Source of the DNA: Micromonospora rhizosphaerae | GTDB taxonomy: Bacteria; Actinomycetota; Actinomycetes; Mycobacteriales; Micromonosporaceae | Assembly: GCF_900091465.1 (NCBI RefSeq) | Contig: NZ_FMHV01000002.1 | Span: 1-64,000 of the forward strand | Direction of reading: 5' to 3' | Length of the DNA: 64,000 nt | Shown: positions 1 to 14,759 of the stretch, in pieces | How positions within the stretch are numbered: position 1 is the first letter of the stretch | Layout: every line of letters starts with the position of its first letter | Made by a program: the position numbers and the translations under genes | Notes under the pieces: generated by a model | The model's database searches: none | What the model was told of the DNA's origin: nothing | The model's input: only the letters and a program-made list of their open reading frames with translations

Positions 1-1414
<1,414 letters not shown>

Positions 1415-1488
1415 GTGCAGAAAGCCTACCGACCGTGACGCCCCGCCCGGCCGTTGCCCGGGCGGTGTCCGCGCCGGTGTTGCGCGGC

Positions 1489-3186
1489 TCACCCCCGCAG
1501 TGCACCGGGGGCGTCCGCCGGGACCGCCGGGTGGCGCGGGGAGACCGGCTCCAACCGCCGGTACGCCTCGCCGAGCGGCGGCCGGGGATCCGGTTCGCCC
1601 TTGTTCGGCCAGAAGGCCATGGCCCGTTCCGCCTGGGCAGTGATGGTCAGCGAGGGGTTCACCCCGAGGTTCGCCGAGACTGCGGCGCCGTCCACCACGT
1701 GCAGCCCCGGGTGCCCGTAGACCCGGTGGTACGGGTCGATCACCCCGTCGTCGGCGGTGGCCCCGATCACCGCCCCACCGAGGATGTGCGCGGTCATCGG
1801 GATGTTGAACGGCTCGGTGAGCGCACCGCCGGGCGTACCGCCGATCTCATCGGCGAGCAACCGGACCGCCTGGTTGCCGGCGGGGATCCAGGTCGGGTTC
1901 GGCGCGCCGTGGCCCGGGCCGGAGACCAGCCGCCGGCCGAACGGCCCCCGCCGCCAGCGGGTGGTGAGCGAGTTGTCCGCCGACTGCATCACCAGGGCGA
2001 TCACGGTCCGCTCGGACCAGCCGCGGACGGAGAGCATCCGGGCGGCCAGCCCGGGCTGCCGGAGGATGCTGCCCAGCCAGCGCCGGACCCGGTGTGGGCC
2101 GCCGTCCACCAGCAGCGACTGGAGCAGCCCCATCGCGTTCGAGCCCCGGCCGTAGCGGACCGGTTCGATGTGGGTCTGCGGGTCGGGGTGGAACGAGCTG
2201 GTGATCGCCACCCCCTCGGTGAAGTCCAGCCCCCGCTGCCGGGCCTGCTGCCGCGGCACCGACGCGCCGAGGATGGCCTCGGAGTTGGTCCGGGTCAGCT
2301 CGCCGAGCCGGGACGAGAGCCCGGGCAGCGCGCCGGTCGCCTTCATCTCGTGCAGCAGCCGCTGGGTGCCGAGCGCGCCGGCCGCGAAGACCACCTGGTC
2401 GGCGTGGATCACCTGGCGCCGCCTGCGCAACCAGGCGCCGGTGCGCTCGGTGTGCACCTCGTATCCGCCATCGGCCGCGGAGCGGACCACGGTGGCGGTG
2501 GTGAGCGGGTGGACCTGGACGTCGAGCCGCTCGGCCAGCCAGAGGTAGTTCTTGACCAGAGTGTTCTTCGCGCCGTGCCGACAGCCGGTCATGCACGAGC
2601 CGCAGTGCGTGCAGCCGGTGCGCGCCGGCCCGACGCCGCCGAAGTACGGGTCGGGCACCCGCTCTCCGGGACGGCCGATGTGCACGCCGACCGGGGTGGC
2701 GTGGAAGGTGTGCCCGACCCCCATCCGCTCGGCCACCGTGCGCATCGCCCGGTCCGCGCCGGTGGCGATCGGGTACGTGGTGACGCCGAGCATCCGCTTC
2801 GCCTGGTCGTAGTGCCGGGCCAGCTCGTCGCGCCAGTCGGTGATGCCCCGCCACTGCGGATCGGTGTAGAACGCGTCGAGCGGCTCGTAGAGGGTGTTGG
2901 CGTAGACCAACGAGCCGCCGCCCACGCCCGCGCCGGAGAGCACCATGACCCCGCCGCCGGCCTTCCGGTCCGCCGAGCGGAGCAGCGTGATCCGCTGGAG
3001 GCCGTAGCAGCCCAGCTTGGGGGCCCAGAGGAAGCGCCGCGCCCGCCAGGAGGTCTGCGGGAACTCGTCGTCGGCGAAGCGCCGGCCGGCCTCCAGCACG
3101 CCGACGGTGTAGCCCTTCTCCGCGAGCCGCAGCGCGGTGACGCTGCCGCCGAATCCTGACCCGATGACGACCACGTCGTACCGCAT
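1489..3186 (-). CDS. choD: GMC-family FAD oxidoreductase, ChoD-like
   Basis: A 565-residue flavoprotein of the glucose-methanol-choline family, of the type annotated as cholesterol oxidase ChoD in mycobacteria. The N-terminus [20 protein letters not shown] is the FAD-binding Rossmann motif, followed by the GMC segment [19 protein letters not shown] cysteine-rich stretch [18 protein letters not shown] lies near residues 185-200. The C-terminal part contains [20 protein letters not shown], the usual FAD-contacting end. The start is the ATG matched to the Rossmann strand; an open frame extends far upstream but has no family sequence. It sits between guaA and guaB3 as choD does in mycobacteria. 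Its substrate is not shown: many homologues do not oxidise cholesterol efficiently, so 'sterol or other alcohol oxidase' is the safe call. It diverges from the LCP gene across 144 bases. Confidence 0.8.
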   Translation of the reverse strand: MRYDVVVIGSGFGGSVTALRLAEKGYTVGVLEAGRRFADDEFPQTSWRARRFLWAPKLGCYGLQRITLLRSADRKAGGGVMVLSGAGVGGGSLVYANTLYEPLDAFYTDPQWRGITDWRDELARHYDQAKRMLGVTTYPIATGADRAMRTVAERMGVGHTFHATPVGVHIGRPGERVPDPYFGGVGPARTGCTHCGSCMTGCRHGAKNTLVKNYLWLAERLDVQVHPLTTATVVRSAADGGYEVHTERTGAWLRRRRQVIHADQVVFAAGALGTQRLLHEMKATGALPGLSSRLGELTRTNSEAILGASVPRQQARQRGLDFTEGVAITSSFHPDPQTHIEPVRYGRGSNAMGLLQSLLVDGGPHRVRRWLGSILRQPGLAARMLSVRGWSERTVIALVMQSADNSLTTRWRRGPFGRRLVSGPGHGAPNPTWIPAGNQAVRLLADEIGGTPGGALTEPFNIPMTAHILGGAVIGATADDGVIDPYHRVYGHPGLHVVDGAAVSANLGVNPSLTITAQAERAMAFWPNKGEPDPRPPLGEAYRRLEPVSPRHPAVPADAPGALRG

Positions 3187-3197
3187 GAAGGCATCAT

Positions 3198-3209
3198 TAC
3201 CGACCGGTA
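3198..3209. promoter_or_regulatory. palindrome upstream of the choD-like gene
   Basis: TACCGACCGGTA is an inverted repeat with 5-base arms around AC. It lies 12 bases before the choD-like ATG, in the gap shared with the divergent LCP gene. The position would suit a repressor operator, but no regulator gene is adjacent, so the role is a guess. Confidence 0.25.
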
Positions 3210-3330
3210 GCAGTCGCGCCAGCGGCAGTTTTCCGCGATCATGCAGGACGCGCGACCGACCCGGAGCGCGCCGGGCCGCAACCTGAAGTGCCCGTCGGAG
3301 CGTTGTCCAGATACGGGGAAGGGGGCACCG

Positions 3331-4446
3331 ATGGCCCAGGGTGCACGAACGGCACGTCGACGCTGGCCGCTGGGGCTGGCGGCCCTGCTCACGGTGCTCC
3401 TGGTCGCCTCCGGCGCGGTGGTGGTCGGCAAGTTGCTCTCCCGGTCCGCGCCCGCCCCCGGCCCGGTCGCCGGCTCGGCCACCCCGGCGCCGGAGACGAG
3501 TGCCCCGGCCAGCCCCACCCCGCCGCCCGGCGCCGACATCACCGGGCCGCTGAACTTCCTCATCGTCGGGGTGGACACCCGGGTCACCGTGCCGGGCTGG
3601 GAGCCGCACGCCGACGCGGTGATGGTCATGCACGTGGAGCCGGGGCTGAAGCGGGCGTACCTCTTTTCCCTCCCCCGCGACCTGGTGGTCGACATCCCGG
3701 CCTACCCGAAGTCCGGTTACCGGGGCGGCCGGACCAAGCTCACCCATGCGATGAGCTACGGCAGCCGGGTGCCCGGCGACAAGGCCCACCCGAGCACCGC
3801 CCAGGGTTACGAGCTGCTGCGCATCACGGTCAGCCGGTACACCGGGCTGCGCATCGACGCCGGCGCGGTGCTCACCTTCTTCGGCTTCGACCGGCTGATC
3901 GACGCCCTGGGCGGGGTGGACCTCTACATCGACCAGCGGGTCGCCTCGATCCACCGGCGCCCCGACGGGCAGTACCGGCAGCACACCGCCGGCGGGTACG
4001 TCGGACCGCAGATGGTCTACGAGAAGGGCACCCGCCACCTCAACGGCTGGCAGGCGCGGGACTACGCCCGGCAGCGCTACATCGCCGGGGGTGACTACGC
4101 GCGGCAGCGTCACCAGCAGCAGCTGATCCGGGCGCTGGTCCGCAAGATCCTCGACCAGGGGCTGGCCCGGGACCCGGACCGGGTCCAGCAGGTGGTCCGC
4201 GCCCTCGGCAAGACCATGGTGTACGCCGGTGGCGGCACCCGGCTGATCGACTTCGCGTACGCCCTCGGCGGGATGCCCGCAAACGGTCTGGTCCTGGTCG
4301 GCCTCCCCGGCAGCGGGGTGGGCAAGGACGGCGCCTACCGCGGCGAACAACTCCGCCCGGTCGCCCGCCAGTTCTTCACCGAACTCCGCGCCGGCCGCGC
4401 CGAGGCGTTCCTCTCCAGCCACCCGACCCTGCGCGTCAAGACCTGA
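3331..4446 (+). CDS. LCP-family (LytR-CpsA-Psr) cell-wall glycopolymer ligase
   Basis: A 371-residue membrane-anchored protein. After a basic start (MAQGARTARRRW) comes a single membrane segment, about residues 11-32 (LGLAALLTVLLVASGAVVV), then a Pro/Thr/Ala-rich linker to about residue 70. The LCP domain follows with its conserved segments NFLIVGVDTR, HADAVMVMHVEP and LFSLPRDLVVDIP; the arginine and aspartates bind the polyprenyl diphosphate of the donor. Family members transfer lipid-linked polymers such as teichoic acid or arabinogalactan to peptidoglycan outside the membrane. The start is the ATG preceded by the purine-rich GGGGAAGGGGG. It converges on the M1 peptidase gene with 6 bases between them. 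The glycopolymer it handles cannot be told from sequence. Confidence 0.85.
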   Translation: MAQGARTARRRWPLGLAALLTVLLVASGAVVVGKLLSRSAPAPGPVAGSATPAPETSAPASPTPPPGADITGPLNFLIVGVDTRVTVPGWEPHADAVMVMHVEPGLKRAYLFSLPRDLVVDIPAYPKSGYRGGRTKLTHAMSYGSRVPGDKAHPSTAQGYELLRITVSRYTGLRIDAGAVLTFFGFDRLIDALGGVDLYIDQRVASIHRRPDGQYRQHTAGGYVGPQMVYEKGTRHLNGWQARDYARQRYIAGGDYARQRHQQQLIRALVRKILDQGLARDPDRVQQVVRALGKTMVYAGGGTRLIDFAYALGGMPANGLVLVGLPGSGVGKDGAYRGEQLRPVARQFFTELRAGRAEAFLSSHPTLRVKT

Positions 4447-4452
4447 CCGAGG

Positions 4453-5856
4453 TCAGCGGGGCTTCGGCTCGGCGGGGCGCTCGGCGCCGTAGAGCCAGGC
4501 GTCGAAGAGCGGACGCAGCGGCCGGCCGGCCACCCGTTCGGCGTACGCGACGAAGTCGGCGGTGGTGACGGTGCCGTCCCGGTGCTCGGCCGTCCAGCCG
4601 CGCATGATGCGGAAGAAGGTGTCGTCGCCGACCGCGCGGCGCAGCGCGTGCACGGCCAGTGCCCCGCGCTTGTAGACGGCGTCGCCGAACATCGCCGGCC
4701 GGCCCGGGTCCACCGACGGCTTGGTCCAGTCGGTCGCCGCGTACTCGGCGATGAAGGCCTCCGCCACGGGGCGTCCGCCGTCGTGCTCGTCCCAGAGCCA
4801 TTCCGCGTACGTGGCGAAGCCCTCGTTGAGCCACAGGTCGCTCCACCGGGCCACCGAGACGCTGTCGCCGAACCACTGGTGGGCCAGCTCGTGCGCGACC
4901 ACGGTGGTGTTCGGCCGACCGGCGCGGAAGAAGCCCGGCCCGTAGACCGGCCGGGACTGGGTTTCCAGCGCGTACCGGATGCGCTCGTCGGCGATCGCGA
5001 TGCCGCCGTACGCGGCGAACGGGTACGGCCCGAAGCGGTCGGTCAGGAAGTCCGCCACCTCCCCGGTCCGGGCGATCGAGGCGGCCGCCGGCCCGTCCGC
5101 CGGCAGCCCGGCGGCGACCGCGGTGACCATCGGCTTCCCGGCGTGCGTACCCGTCGACACCCGATAGTTCCCGATCACCAGCGTGGTCAGGTAGCTGGCC
5201 ATCGGCGATCCCTCGGACCAGGTCCAGGTGGTCCAGCCGCCCCGGCTGGTCCGCCCGCGCAGCACGCCGTTGCTCAGCGCGGCGAGTCCGTCCGGGACGG
5301 TGATCTCCAGGTCGTAGGTGGCCTTGTCGGACGGGTGGTCGTTGACCGGGAACCAGGTGCTGGCCGACTCCGGCTGGCCGAGGGCGATCGCGCCGTCGGG
5401 CGTGGCGAGGAAGCCGCCGCTGCCCAGCTCGCCGCTGGGCAGCGGTCGCGGCACCCCGGCGTACGCCACGTCGACGGTGAACTGCCTCCCCGACGGCAGC
5501 CCGTGCGCCGGGGTGACGACCAACTCGTTGCCGTCCCGCCGGTGCCTCGCCGGGGCGCCGTCGACGCGTACCTGATCGACGGTGAGGCCGGCGAGGTCCA
5601 GGTTGAACCGGGACAGCCCGGTGGTGGCGGTGGCGGTGACGGTCGCTTCGCCGGTGAGCCGGTCGCTCGCCGGGTCGTAGCGGACCCTCAGCTGGTAGCC
5701 GGCCACGTCGTAGCCGCCGTTGCCGGCCCCCGGCACGTACGGGTCACCCGCGTCGGCCGCCCCGGGGTGGAACCGCTCCTCGTCCGCCTGGGTGCACCCA
5801 CCCAGCACCAGCGCCCCGACCAGCGCCGCCGCGCACCAGCCCCGACCCCACCTCAC
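4453..5856 (-). CDS. secreted lipoprotein M1-family metallopeptidase
   Basis: A 467-residue zinc aminopeptidase-like protein. It has a lipoprotein signal peptide with lipobox LVLGGC, so Cys21 would be lipidated and the enzyme held on the outer face of the membrane. The zinc site HELAHQWFGD starts at His322, with the third ligand in NEGFAT (Glu345), as in M1 peptidases. The substrate-anchoring region before it reads YALETQSRP, in place of the canonical GAMEN. Length fits the short secreted actinobacterial M1 enzymes that lack the large C-terminal domain. It is a plausible scavenger of extracellular peptides. The gene ends 33 bases before... on the minus strand it lies just downstream of guaB3, and it converges on the LCP gene. 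Confidence 0.85.
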   Translation of the reverse strand: MRWGRGWCAAALVGALVLGGCTQADEERFHPGAADAGDPYVPGAGNGGYDVAGYQLRVRYDPASDRLTGEATVTATATTGLSRFNLDLAGLTVDQVRVDGAPARHRRDGNELVVTPAHGLPSGRQFTVDVAYAGVPRPLPSGELGSGGFLATPDGAIALGQPESASTWFPVNDHPSDKATYDLEITVPDGLAALSNGVLRGRTSRGGWTTWTWSEGSPMASYLTTLVIGNYRVSTGTHAGKPMVTAVAAGLPADGPAAASIARTGEVADFLTDRFGPYPFAAYGGIAIADERIRYALETQSRPVYGPGFFRAGRPNTTVVAHELAHQWFGDSVSVARWSDLWLNEGFATYAEWLWDEHDGGRPVAEAFIAEYAATDWTKPSVDPGRPAMFGDAVYKRGALAVHALRRAVGDDTFFRIMRGWTAEHRDGTVTTADFVAYAERVAGRPLRPLFDAWLYGAERPAEPKPR

Positions 5857-5889
5857 CGGCTGAGCCTAAGCCGACGAACTGGGTCGAGG

Positions 5890-7008
5890 TCAGCGGTCAA
5901 GGACGAGGCCGACCTTCTGGAACTCCTTGAGGTCGCGATAGCCGCACTTGGCCATGGCCCGGCGCAGACCGCCGAACAGGTTGAGCTGGCCGTCGGGCTG
6001 GTCGGCCGGGCCGAAGAGGAGCTGCTCCATCGGGCCGATCGGCTCGTTCGCCACCTCGAACGCGCCGCGCGGCAGCGACGGGTGGCTGGCGGCCGAGTGC
6101 CACCAGGCGCCACCGGCCGGTGCCTCCTCGCAGAGCGAGAGCGGCTCGCCGAGCATCACCGCGTCCGCGCCGCAGCCGAGCGCCTTGGCGATGTCGCCGG
6201 AGGTCCGGATGTCGCCGTCGGCGATCAGGTGCACGTACCGGCCGCCGGTCTCGTCCAGGTAGTCCCGGCGGGCCGCGGCGGCGTCGGCGATCGCGGTGGC
6301 CATCGGCACCCGGATGCCGAGCACCGAGTCCGTGGTCGACCAGTCGTCGCCGCCGATGCCGACGATCACGCCGGCCGCGCCGGTCCGCATCAGGTGCAGC
6401 GCGGTCTTGTAGTCGGTGCAGCCGCCGACGATGACCGGCAGGTCGAGGTCGGCGATGAACTCCTTGAGGTTGAGCGGCTCTTCGGTGGTGGAGACGTGCT
6501 CGGCGGAGACGATGGTGCCCTGGATGACCAGGATGTCCACGCCGGCGTCGAGGATCACCGGGGCGAGCGCCAGGGTGTGCTGCGGGGAGACCCGGACGGC
6601 CACCGTGCCGCCCCCGGCCCGCAGCTCGCGGACCCGCTCGGCGATCAGGTCGGGGCGGATCGGCTCGGCGTACACCTCCTGGAGGCGCTTGGTCGCCCGC
6701 GTCTCATCGTCGAGGGCGGCCAACTCCTCGAGCACCTTGGTCGGGTTCTCGTACCGGGTCCAGAGACCCTCGACGTTGAGCACGCCGAGCCCGCCGAGCT
6801 GGTTGAGCCGGACCGCCGAGGACGGGCTCATGGTGGCGTCGGAGGGGTGCCCGACGCAGGGGATGCCGAACTGGTACGCGTCGAGCTGCCACGCGGTCGA
6901 GACGTCGTCGACGTCCCGGGTCCGGCGGCTCGGCACGATGGCGATGTCGTCCAGGTGGTAGCCGCGCTGCGCGGTCTTGCCCAGCCCGATCTCGACCACG
7001 TCACGCAT
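5890..7008 (-). CDS. guaB3: GuaB3-family IMP dehydrogenase-related protein
   Basis: A 372-residue TIM-barrel protein of the IMPDH/GMP reductase superfamily, without CBS domains. Recognisable segments are EIGLGKTAQRGYHLDDIAIV at the start, GIPCVGHPSDATMSPSSAV, and near the end LNLFGGLRRAMAKCGYRDLK. Where classical IMPDH has the catalytic cysteine loop, this protein reads GIGGDDWSTTDSVLG with no cysteine. GuaB3 proteins pair with a true IMPDH in actinobacteria and their activity is less settled, so the gene name is safer than a reaction. It lies 28 bases downstream of guaB on the same strand, so co-transcription is likely. Confidence 0.9.
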   Translation of the reverse strand: MRDVVEIGLGKTAQRGYHLDDIAIVPSRRTRDVDDVSTAWQLDAYQFGIPCVGHPSDATMSPSSAVRLNQLGGLGVLNVEGLWTRYENPTKVLEELAALDDETRATKRLQEVYAEPIRPDLIAERVRELRAGGGTVAVRVSPQHTLALAPVILDAGVDILVIQGTIVSAEHVSTTEEPLNLKEFIADLDLPVIVGGCTDYKTALHLMRTGAAGVIVGIGGDDWSTTDSVLGIRVPMATAIADAAAARRDYLDETGGRYVHLIADGDIRTSGDIAKALGCGADAVMLGEPLSLCEEAPAGGAWWHSAASHPSLPRGAFEVANEPIGPMEQLLFGPADQPDGQLNLFGGLRRAMAKCGYRDLKEFQKVGLVLDR

Positions 7009-7036
7009 GGGGGACTCCAGGTGGTTGGGGGGATGA

Positions 7037-9220
<2,184 letters not shown>

Positions 9221-10048
9221 TCAGGCGACCAGCCCGGCGCGGAAGCCCGCGGCGACGGCGTGCGCCCGGTCCCGGGCGCCGAGCTTGCGGAACAGCCGGC
9301 GGGCGTGGGTCTTGACGGTGTCCTCCGAGACGAACAGCTCCCGGCCGATCTCCGCGTTGCTCTTCCCCTCGGCCATGCCCAGCAGCACCTGGAGCTCCCG
9401 TTCGGTCAGGCCGACCGAATCCCGGCTGGCGCGCGGGGCCGCGGCGGGGCGCTGACCGGTCGGCGGCGGGGACTCCGGCTCATTGCCGGCCGGCTCGGCC
9501 TCGTCGTCGCCGCGCTGCACCGGCACCACGGTGGGCGGGCTCCCGGGCCCCTCCGCCGGCCCCGCCGTCCAGGCCGGCGTCGGACCGCCCTGGGTACGCC
9601 CCGGCGGGGTGGACCGGGCGGTGCCGCCGACGGCCGCGGCGTCCCGGGCCGGGTCGGTCACCCGGTGCCGGGCCGGTCGTCCGGGCGCCGAGAGCAGCAG
9701 CAGCGCCTTCGCCACCGCGCTGGTCAGGTCGTGGTCCGTGCCCTGGATGAGCCCCCTGGCCCCGGCGCTGATGGTGGCCGCCGCCGCCTCCGCCTCCTCG
9801 GCCCCGAGCAGCAGCACCGCGGCCTGCGGCGCGCGGGCGAGCACCCGGCGCACGAAACCGGCGCTGTCCGGCCGGGTGAGGGCGGTGTCGGCGAGCACCA
9901 CGTCGACCGGACGCTCGGCCAGCCGCAGCATCACCTCGGGATCGGAGACGGCGGTCCGGACGACCGAGGCCAGCCCGAGTCGCGCCGCCGCGGAGGTCAG
10001 GTGCTGGGCGGCGAGCGGCGTCCGAAGGCACACGAGAACGCTACGCAC
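9221..10048 (-). CDS. BldM-like LuxR/NarL-family regulator with atypical receiver
   Basis: A 275-residue protein. The C-terminal 63 residues form a LuxR-type helix-turn-helix (LTERELQVLLGMAEGKSNAE, then SEDTVKTHARRLFRKLGARDR), which closely resembles Streptomyces BldM. The N-terminal ~120 residues have the receiver layout, but the acidic pocket after the first strand is replaced: MRSVLVCLRTPLA has Leu-Arg where two acidic residues are expected. An aspartate remains in DVVLADTAL at the phospho-acceptor position. A ~90-residue Pro/Gly/Arg-rich linker separates the two parts, making the protein longer than BldM (about 200 residues). BldM is an orphan developmental regulator that works without phosphorylation, and the divergent neighbour is whiD as in Streptomyces, so orthology is likely. 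Confidence 0.8.
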   Translation of the reverse strand: MRSVLVCLRTPLAAQHLTSAAARLGLASVVRTAVSDPEVMLRLAERPVDVVLADTALTRPDSAGFVRRVLARAPQAAVLLLGAEEAEAAAATISAGARGLIQGTDHDLTSAVAKALLLLSAPGRPARHRVTDPARDAAAVGGTARSTPPGRTQGGPTPAWTAGPAEGPGSPPTVVPVQRGDDEAEPAGNEPESPPPTGQRPAAAPRASRDSVGLTERELQVLLGMAEGKSNAEIGRELFVSEDTVKTHARRLFRKLGARDRAHAVAAGFRAGLVA

Positions 10049-10138
10049 AGTGGTCTCCTCTCCGCCTCAGAGCAGACCACGGCCGACTCGCGTCGGGAGG
10101 AGGTTCCGGGCAATCATCCGAACTTTTCCGGCAGATGG

Positions 10139-10148
10139 GGCATATGCC
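10139..10148. promoter_or_regulatory. perfect palindrome in the bldM-like/whiD divergent promoter region
   Basis: GGCATATGCC is a perfect 10-base palindrome in the 255-base gap between the divergent BldM-like and whiD genes, 91 bases from one start and 156 from the other. It may be an operator for a developmental regulator. No match to a defined consensus is claimed. Confidence 0.25.
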
Positions 10149-10303
10149 GCGAGTTGTCCGAGGTTTTGGATCAAAGATGTGTGAGCGCGGGAAAGCTCGG
10201 GTACCGAGACGCCAGGCCGGAAACGGTGCGCCTGCGCGGACCGCCGCCCGGTAAATGCCACACGAAGGATTCTCCGCGGTGCCGCGCGGGAGGAGGGGTG
10301 CTG

Positions 10304-10687
10304 ATGTCGAACGTACGTAGACTGCCCGGACCCATCGTCGATCTCTGGGACTGGCAGCGGCTCGGCGCCTGCCGGGGCCGGGACAGCGCCCAGTTCTTCC
10401 ACCCGGACGGCGAGCGGGGCTCGTCGCGGCTACGCCGCGAGTCCGGCGCCAAGGCCGTCTGCCGGACCTGCCCCGTACGCGCCGAGTGCGCCGCGCACGC
10501 CCTCTCCGTCCGGGAGCCCTACGGCGTGTGGGGCGGGTTCAGCGAGTCCGAGCGGCTCCGGCTGCTCGCCCTCGGCTGGGAGGACCTGGCCGACCGCCGC
10601 CAGACCCGGGTCGACATCGCCCGGCTGGAGGCCCGCCTCGGCCGGCCGCACAAGTCCACCGTGCCGGCCCAGCGCAAGATCGCCTGA
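10304..10687 (+). CDS. whiD: WhiB-family [4Fe-4S] transcription factor, WhiD/WhiB3 type
   Basis: A 127-residue iron-sulfur regulator. The four cluster cysteines are Cys23 (RLGACRG), Cys53, Cys56 and Cys62 (CRTCPVRAEC), followed by the diagnostic turn GVWGG at about residues 74-78 and a basic C-terminal tail for DNA contact. WhiB proteins act with the main sigma factor and can sense redox state or nitric oxide. Position near groEL1 and guaB, divergent from a BldM-like gene, matches Streptomyces whiD and mycobacterial whiB3. The ATG is chosen for the strong GGGAGGAGGGG ribosome-binding site ending 4 bases before it. Confidence 0.9.
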   Translation: MSNVRRLPGPIVDLWDWQRLGACRGRDSAQFFHPDGERGSSRLRRESGAKAVCRTCPVRAECAAHALSVREPYGVWGGFSESERLRLLALGWEDLADRRQTRVDIARLEARLGRPHKSTVPAQRKIA

Positions 10688-10738
10688 CCCGGCCGACAGG
10701 TCGTGCCACGAGCAGACCGCCCGCCTGGCCGGCACTGT

Positions 10739-10814
10739 GGAGCTGCCCCGCCGGCGCACCCGGGCCACGGAACGGGGGAACCCGGGCCCGCGCCCCGTTC
10801 GTGCGGGCAGCTCC
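10739..10814. terminator. nested inverted repeat between convergent whiD and the molybdenum oxidoreductase gene
   Basis: Outer arms GGAGCTGCCC (10739-10748) and GGGCAGCTCC (10805-10814) are perfect complements. An inner pair, GAACGGGG (10770-10777) and CCCCGTTC (10793-10800), can stack inside. It lies 51 bases after whiD and 77 bases from the end of the convergent gene, so it probably ends transcription from both sides. Confidence 0.6.
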
Positions 10815-10890
10815 AAAGCGAGCACGACAGAAGCAAGCCCCGGATTCCCGGAACGGAACCTCCGAGCCCGGCAACCGGGCGGGCGGCGGG

Positions 10891-12441
10891 TCAGCGGACG
10901 GTGACCTTGACGGTGTGCCAGCCGGTGGCGCCGTCCGGTGCGACCGGCCGCTGCTGGCCGGTCTGGGTCTGACCATCGGCGTCCGTCGCCCGCACCTGGA
11001 GGGTGTGCTCCCCGGGGGTCGCGTCCCAGCGCCAGGACCACTGCACCCAGGTGTCCGCCGAGACCGTCGGGGCGAGCGTCGCCTCGCGCCAGGGGCCCTC
11101 GTCGACGCGTACCTCGACCCGGCGGATGCCCCGGTGCTGGGCCCAGGCCACCCCGGCGACCATGACCGGGCCGGCGCTGAGCCGGTTGCGCGACCGGGGG
11201 GTGTCGATCCGCGACTGCGTCCTGATCGGGCCCTGCGCAGACCACCCGCGCGGGACCCAGTACGCGTCGAAATCCGCGAAGCTGGTCAGCTCCAGCTCGG
11301 TCACCCACTTGCAGGCCGAGACGTAGCCGTAGAGGCCGGGCACCACCATCCGCACCGGGAACCCGTGCTCGACCGGCAGCGGCTCGCCGTTCATGCCGAC
11401 CGCGAGCAGCGCGTCCCGCCCGTCCCGCAGCACCGTCGTCGGGGTGCCGCAGGTCCAGCCGTCCACCGAGCGCCCGACCACCTGGTCCGCGCCCTCCTCC
11501 GGCTCGGCCTCGTCGAGCAGCTCCTTGATCGGTACGCCCAGCCAGCGCGCGTTGCCGATCAGGTCCCCGCCCACCTCGTTCGAGACGCAGGCCAGGGTGA
11601 CGTACCGCTCGACCAGCGGCCGGCGGAGCAGGTCGGCGAAGCTGAGCGTGATCTCGTTGCGGACCCGGCCGTGGATGCGCAGCTGCCAGGTCTCCGGGTC
11701 GACCTGCGGCACCACCAGGGCAGTGTCGATCCGGTAGAAGCCGGAGTTCGTGGTCACGTAGGGGGCGAGCTCGGCCAGGGAGAGGTCGGCGCCGGCCGGC
11801 ACCGCCGGGGCGGCCGCCGACGGGGTGGGCAGCGCGACCGCCCGCCGGGCCGCCGACACGCCCCGCCGCCCGCCCAGCCAGTGCCCGCCGAGCCCGGCGA
11901 CGGCGGCCGCGCCCAGCAGCGCCCCCGCTCCGGTCAGGAACCGTCGCCGCCCCTCCGGATCCACCTCGTCCCCGTCGGGCGTGGGCGGGGACCAGGACCA
12001 CAGGTCCGTCTGCAGCGGACCGGCCAGGAGCAGCCAGAGCACCAGCGCGCCCAGCGCCGCGCCGACCAGCGAGGGCAGCGCGTCGGCGGCGTCCGCGCCG
12101 GCCCGGGTCAGCGCGGCGGCGACCCCGATGGCGGCGAAGGCGGCGATGCCGACCAGCCCGATCCAGAGCCGGCGGGCGGCCAGTACCCCGAGCAGCGCCG
12201 CGAACGCCGCGAGCAGCAGCGCCGTCCCGATCAGCAGAGCGATCTTGTCGTACGTGCCGAAGAGCGCGATGGCGAACTGCTTGACCGGCTCGGGTACGAA
12301 GTCGACGACCAGCCCGCCGACCGCGATCAGCGGCGCCGAACGGGGGCCGGTGAGGACCGCCACCGGTTCGGCGGCGCCAATCGCCACGGCTGCGGCGGTG
12401 ATCCCGGCCAGTGCGGCGTACCCACGGGAGGTGGTGCTCAT
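10891..12441 (-). CDS. membrane-anchored molybdopterin-dependent oxidoreductase, sulfite-oxidase family
   Basis: A 516-residue protein. The first ~180 residues hold four or five membrane segments (for example ALLIGTALLLAAFAALLGVLAA). A possible Tat-like motif EGRRRFLTG precedes another hydrophobic stretch. The sulfite oxidase-type molybdenum cofactor domain follows with the Mo-ligand cysteine in YVTLACVSNEVGGDLIGNAR, and VMVAGVAWAQHRGIRRVEVR begins the C-terminal immunoglobulin-like dimerisation domain. The catalytic part is predicted outside the membrane. Homologues reduce or oxidise small sulfoxide or sulfite-type substrates; the substrate here is unknown. The start is the ATG of MSTTSRGYAAL rather than one seven codons upstream. 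Confidence 0.85.
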   Translation of the reverse strand: MSTTSRGYAALAGITAAAVAIGAAEPVAVLTGPRSAPLIAVGGLVVDFVPEPVKQFAIALFGTYDKIALLIGTALLLAAFAALLGVLAARRLWIGLVGIAAFAAIGVAAALTRAGADAADALPSLVGAALGALVLWLLLAGPLQTDLWSWSPPTPDGDEVDPEGRRRFLTGAGALLGAAAVAGLGGHWLGGRRGVSAARRAVALPTPSAAAPAVPAGADLSLAELAPYVTTNSGFYRIDTALVVPQVDPETWQLRIHGRVRNEITLSFADLLRRPLVERYVTLACVSNEVGGDLIGNARWLGVPIKELLDEAEPEEGADQVVGRSVDGWTCGTPTTVLRDGRDALLAVGMNGEPLPVEHGFPVRMVVPGLYGYVSACKWVTELELTSFADFDAYWVPRGWSAQGPIRTQSRIDTPRSRNRLSAGPVMVAGVAWAQHRGIRRVEVRVDEGPWREATLAPTVSADTWVQWSWRWDATPGEHTLQVRATDADGQTQTGQQRPVAPDGATGWHTVKVTVR

Positions 12442-12508
12442 CGGACCAGTCTTGTGGATCACCGGGGCCGACCGGTAGCGACGTCAGCGTTCCGTAACCA
12501 GAAACGGG

Positions 12509-12543
12509 TCAGGGCACACCGCCGGCGTGGCGGTGTGCCCTGA
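12509..12543 (-). terminator. intrinsic-type terminator hairpin after groEL1
   Basis: A perfect 15-base stem, TCAGGGCACACCGCC paired with GGCGGTGTGCCCTGA around the 5-base loop GGCGT, begins 20 bases after the groEL1 stop. No T-run follows, as is common in high-GC actinobacteria. It separates groEL1 from the downstream molybdenum oxidoreductase gene. Confidence 0.75.
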
Positions 12544-12563
12544 CGTGGCCGTCCGGCGTCGGG

Positions 12564-14592
<2,029 letters not shown>

Positions 14593-14728
14593 ACCCTCCT
14601 GGGGTACTGGTTTCGTTGCCGGTCGGCGCGGCCGACCGGCGTCAATCTGCCACATGCCACCGGGCGGGGCCGTCGTCGCGGGTGCCGGTCCGCCTGGCGT
14701 TCAGCGCCCGCGCCTCGCGGCCCGGGAG

Positions 14729-14755
14729 CTGGCACCCTCAGGGTGAGAGTGCTAA
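14729..14755 (-). promoter_or_regulatory. second CIRCE operator (imperfect) of groES-groEL1
   Basis: On the minus strand TTAGCACTC, 9 spacer bases, then GGGTGCCAG. The left half is a perfect CIRCE half-site; the right half departs from GAGTGCTAA at several positions. It lies 5 bases beyond the -10 box, so HrcA bound here would cover the transcription start. Confidence 0.75.
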
Positions 14756-14759
14756 TCGC

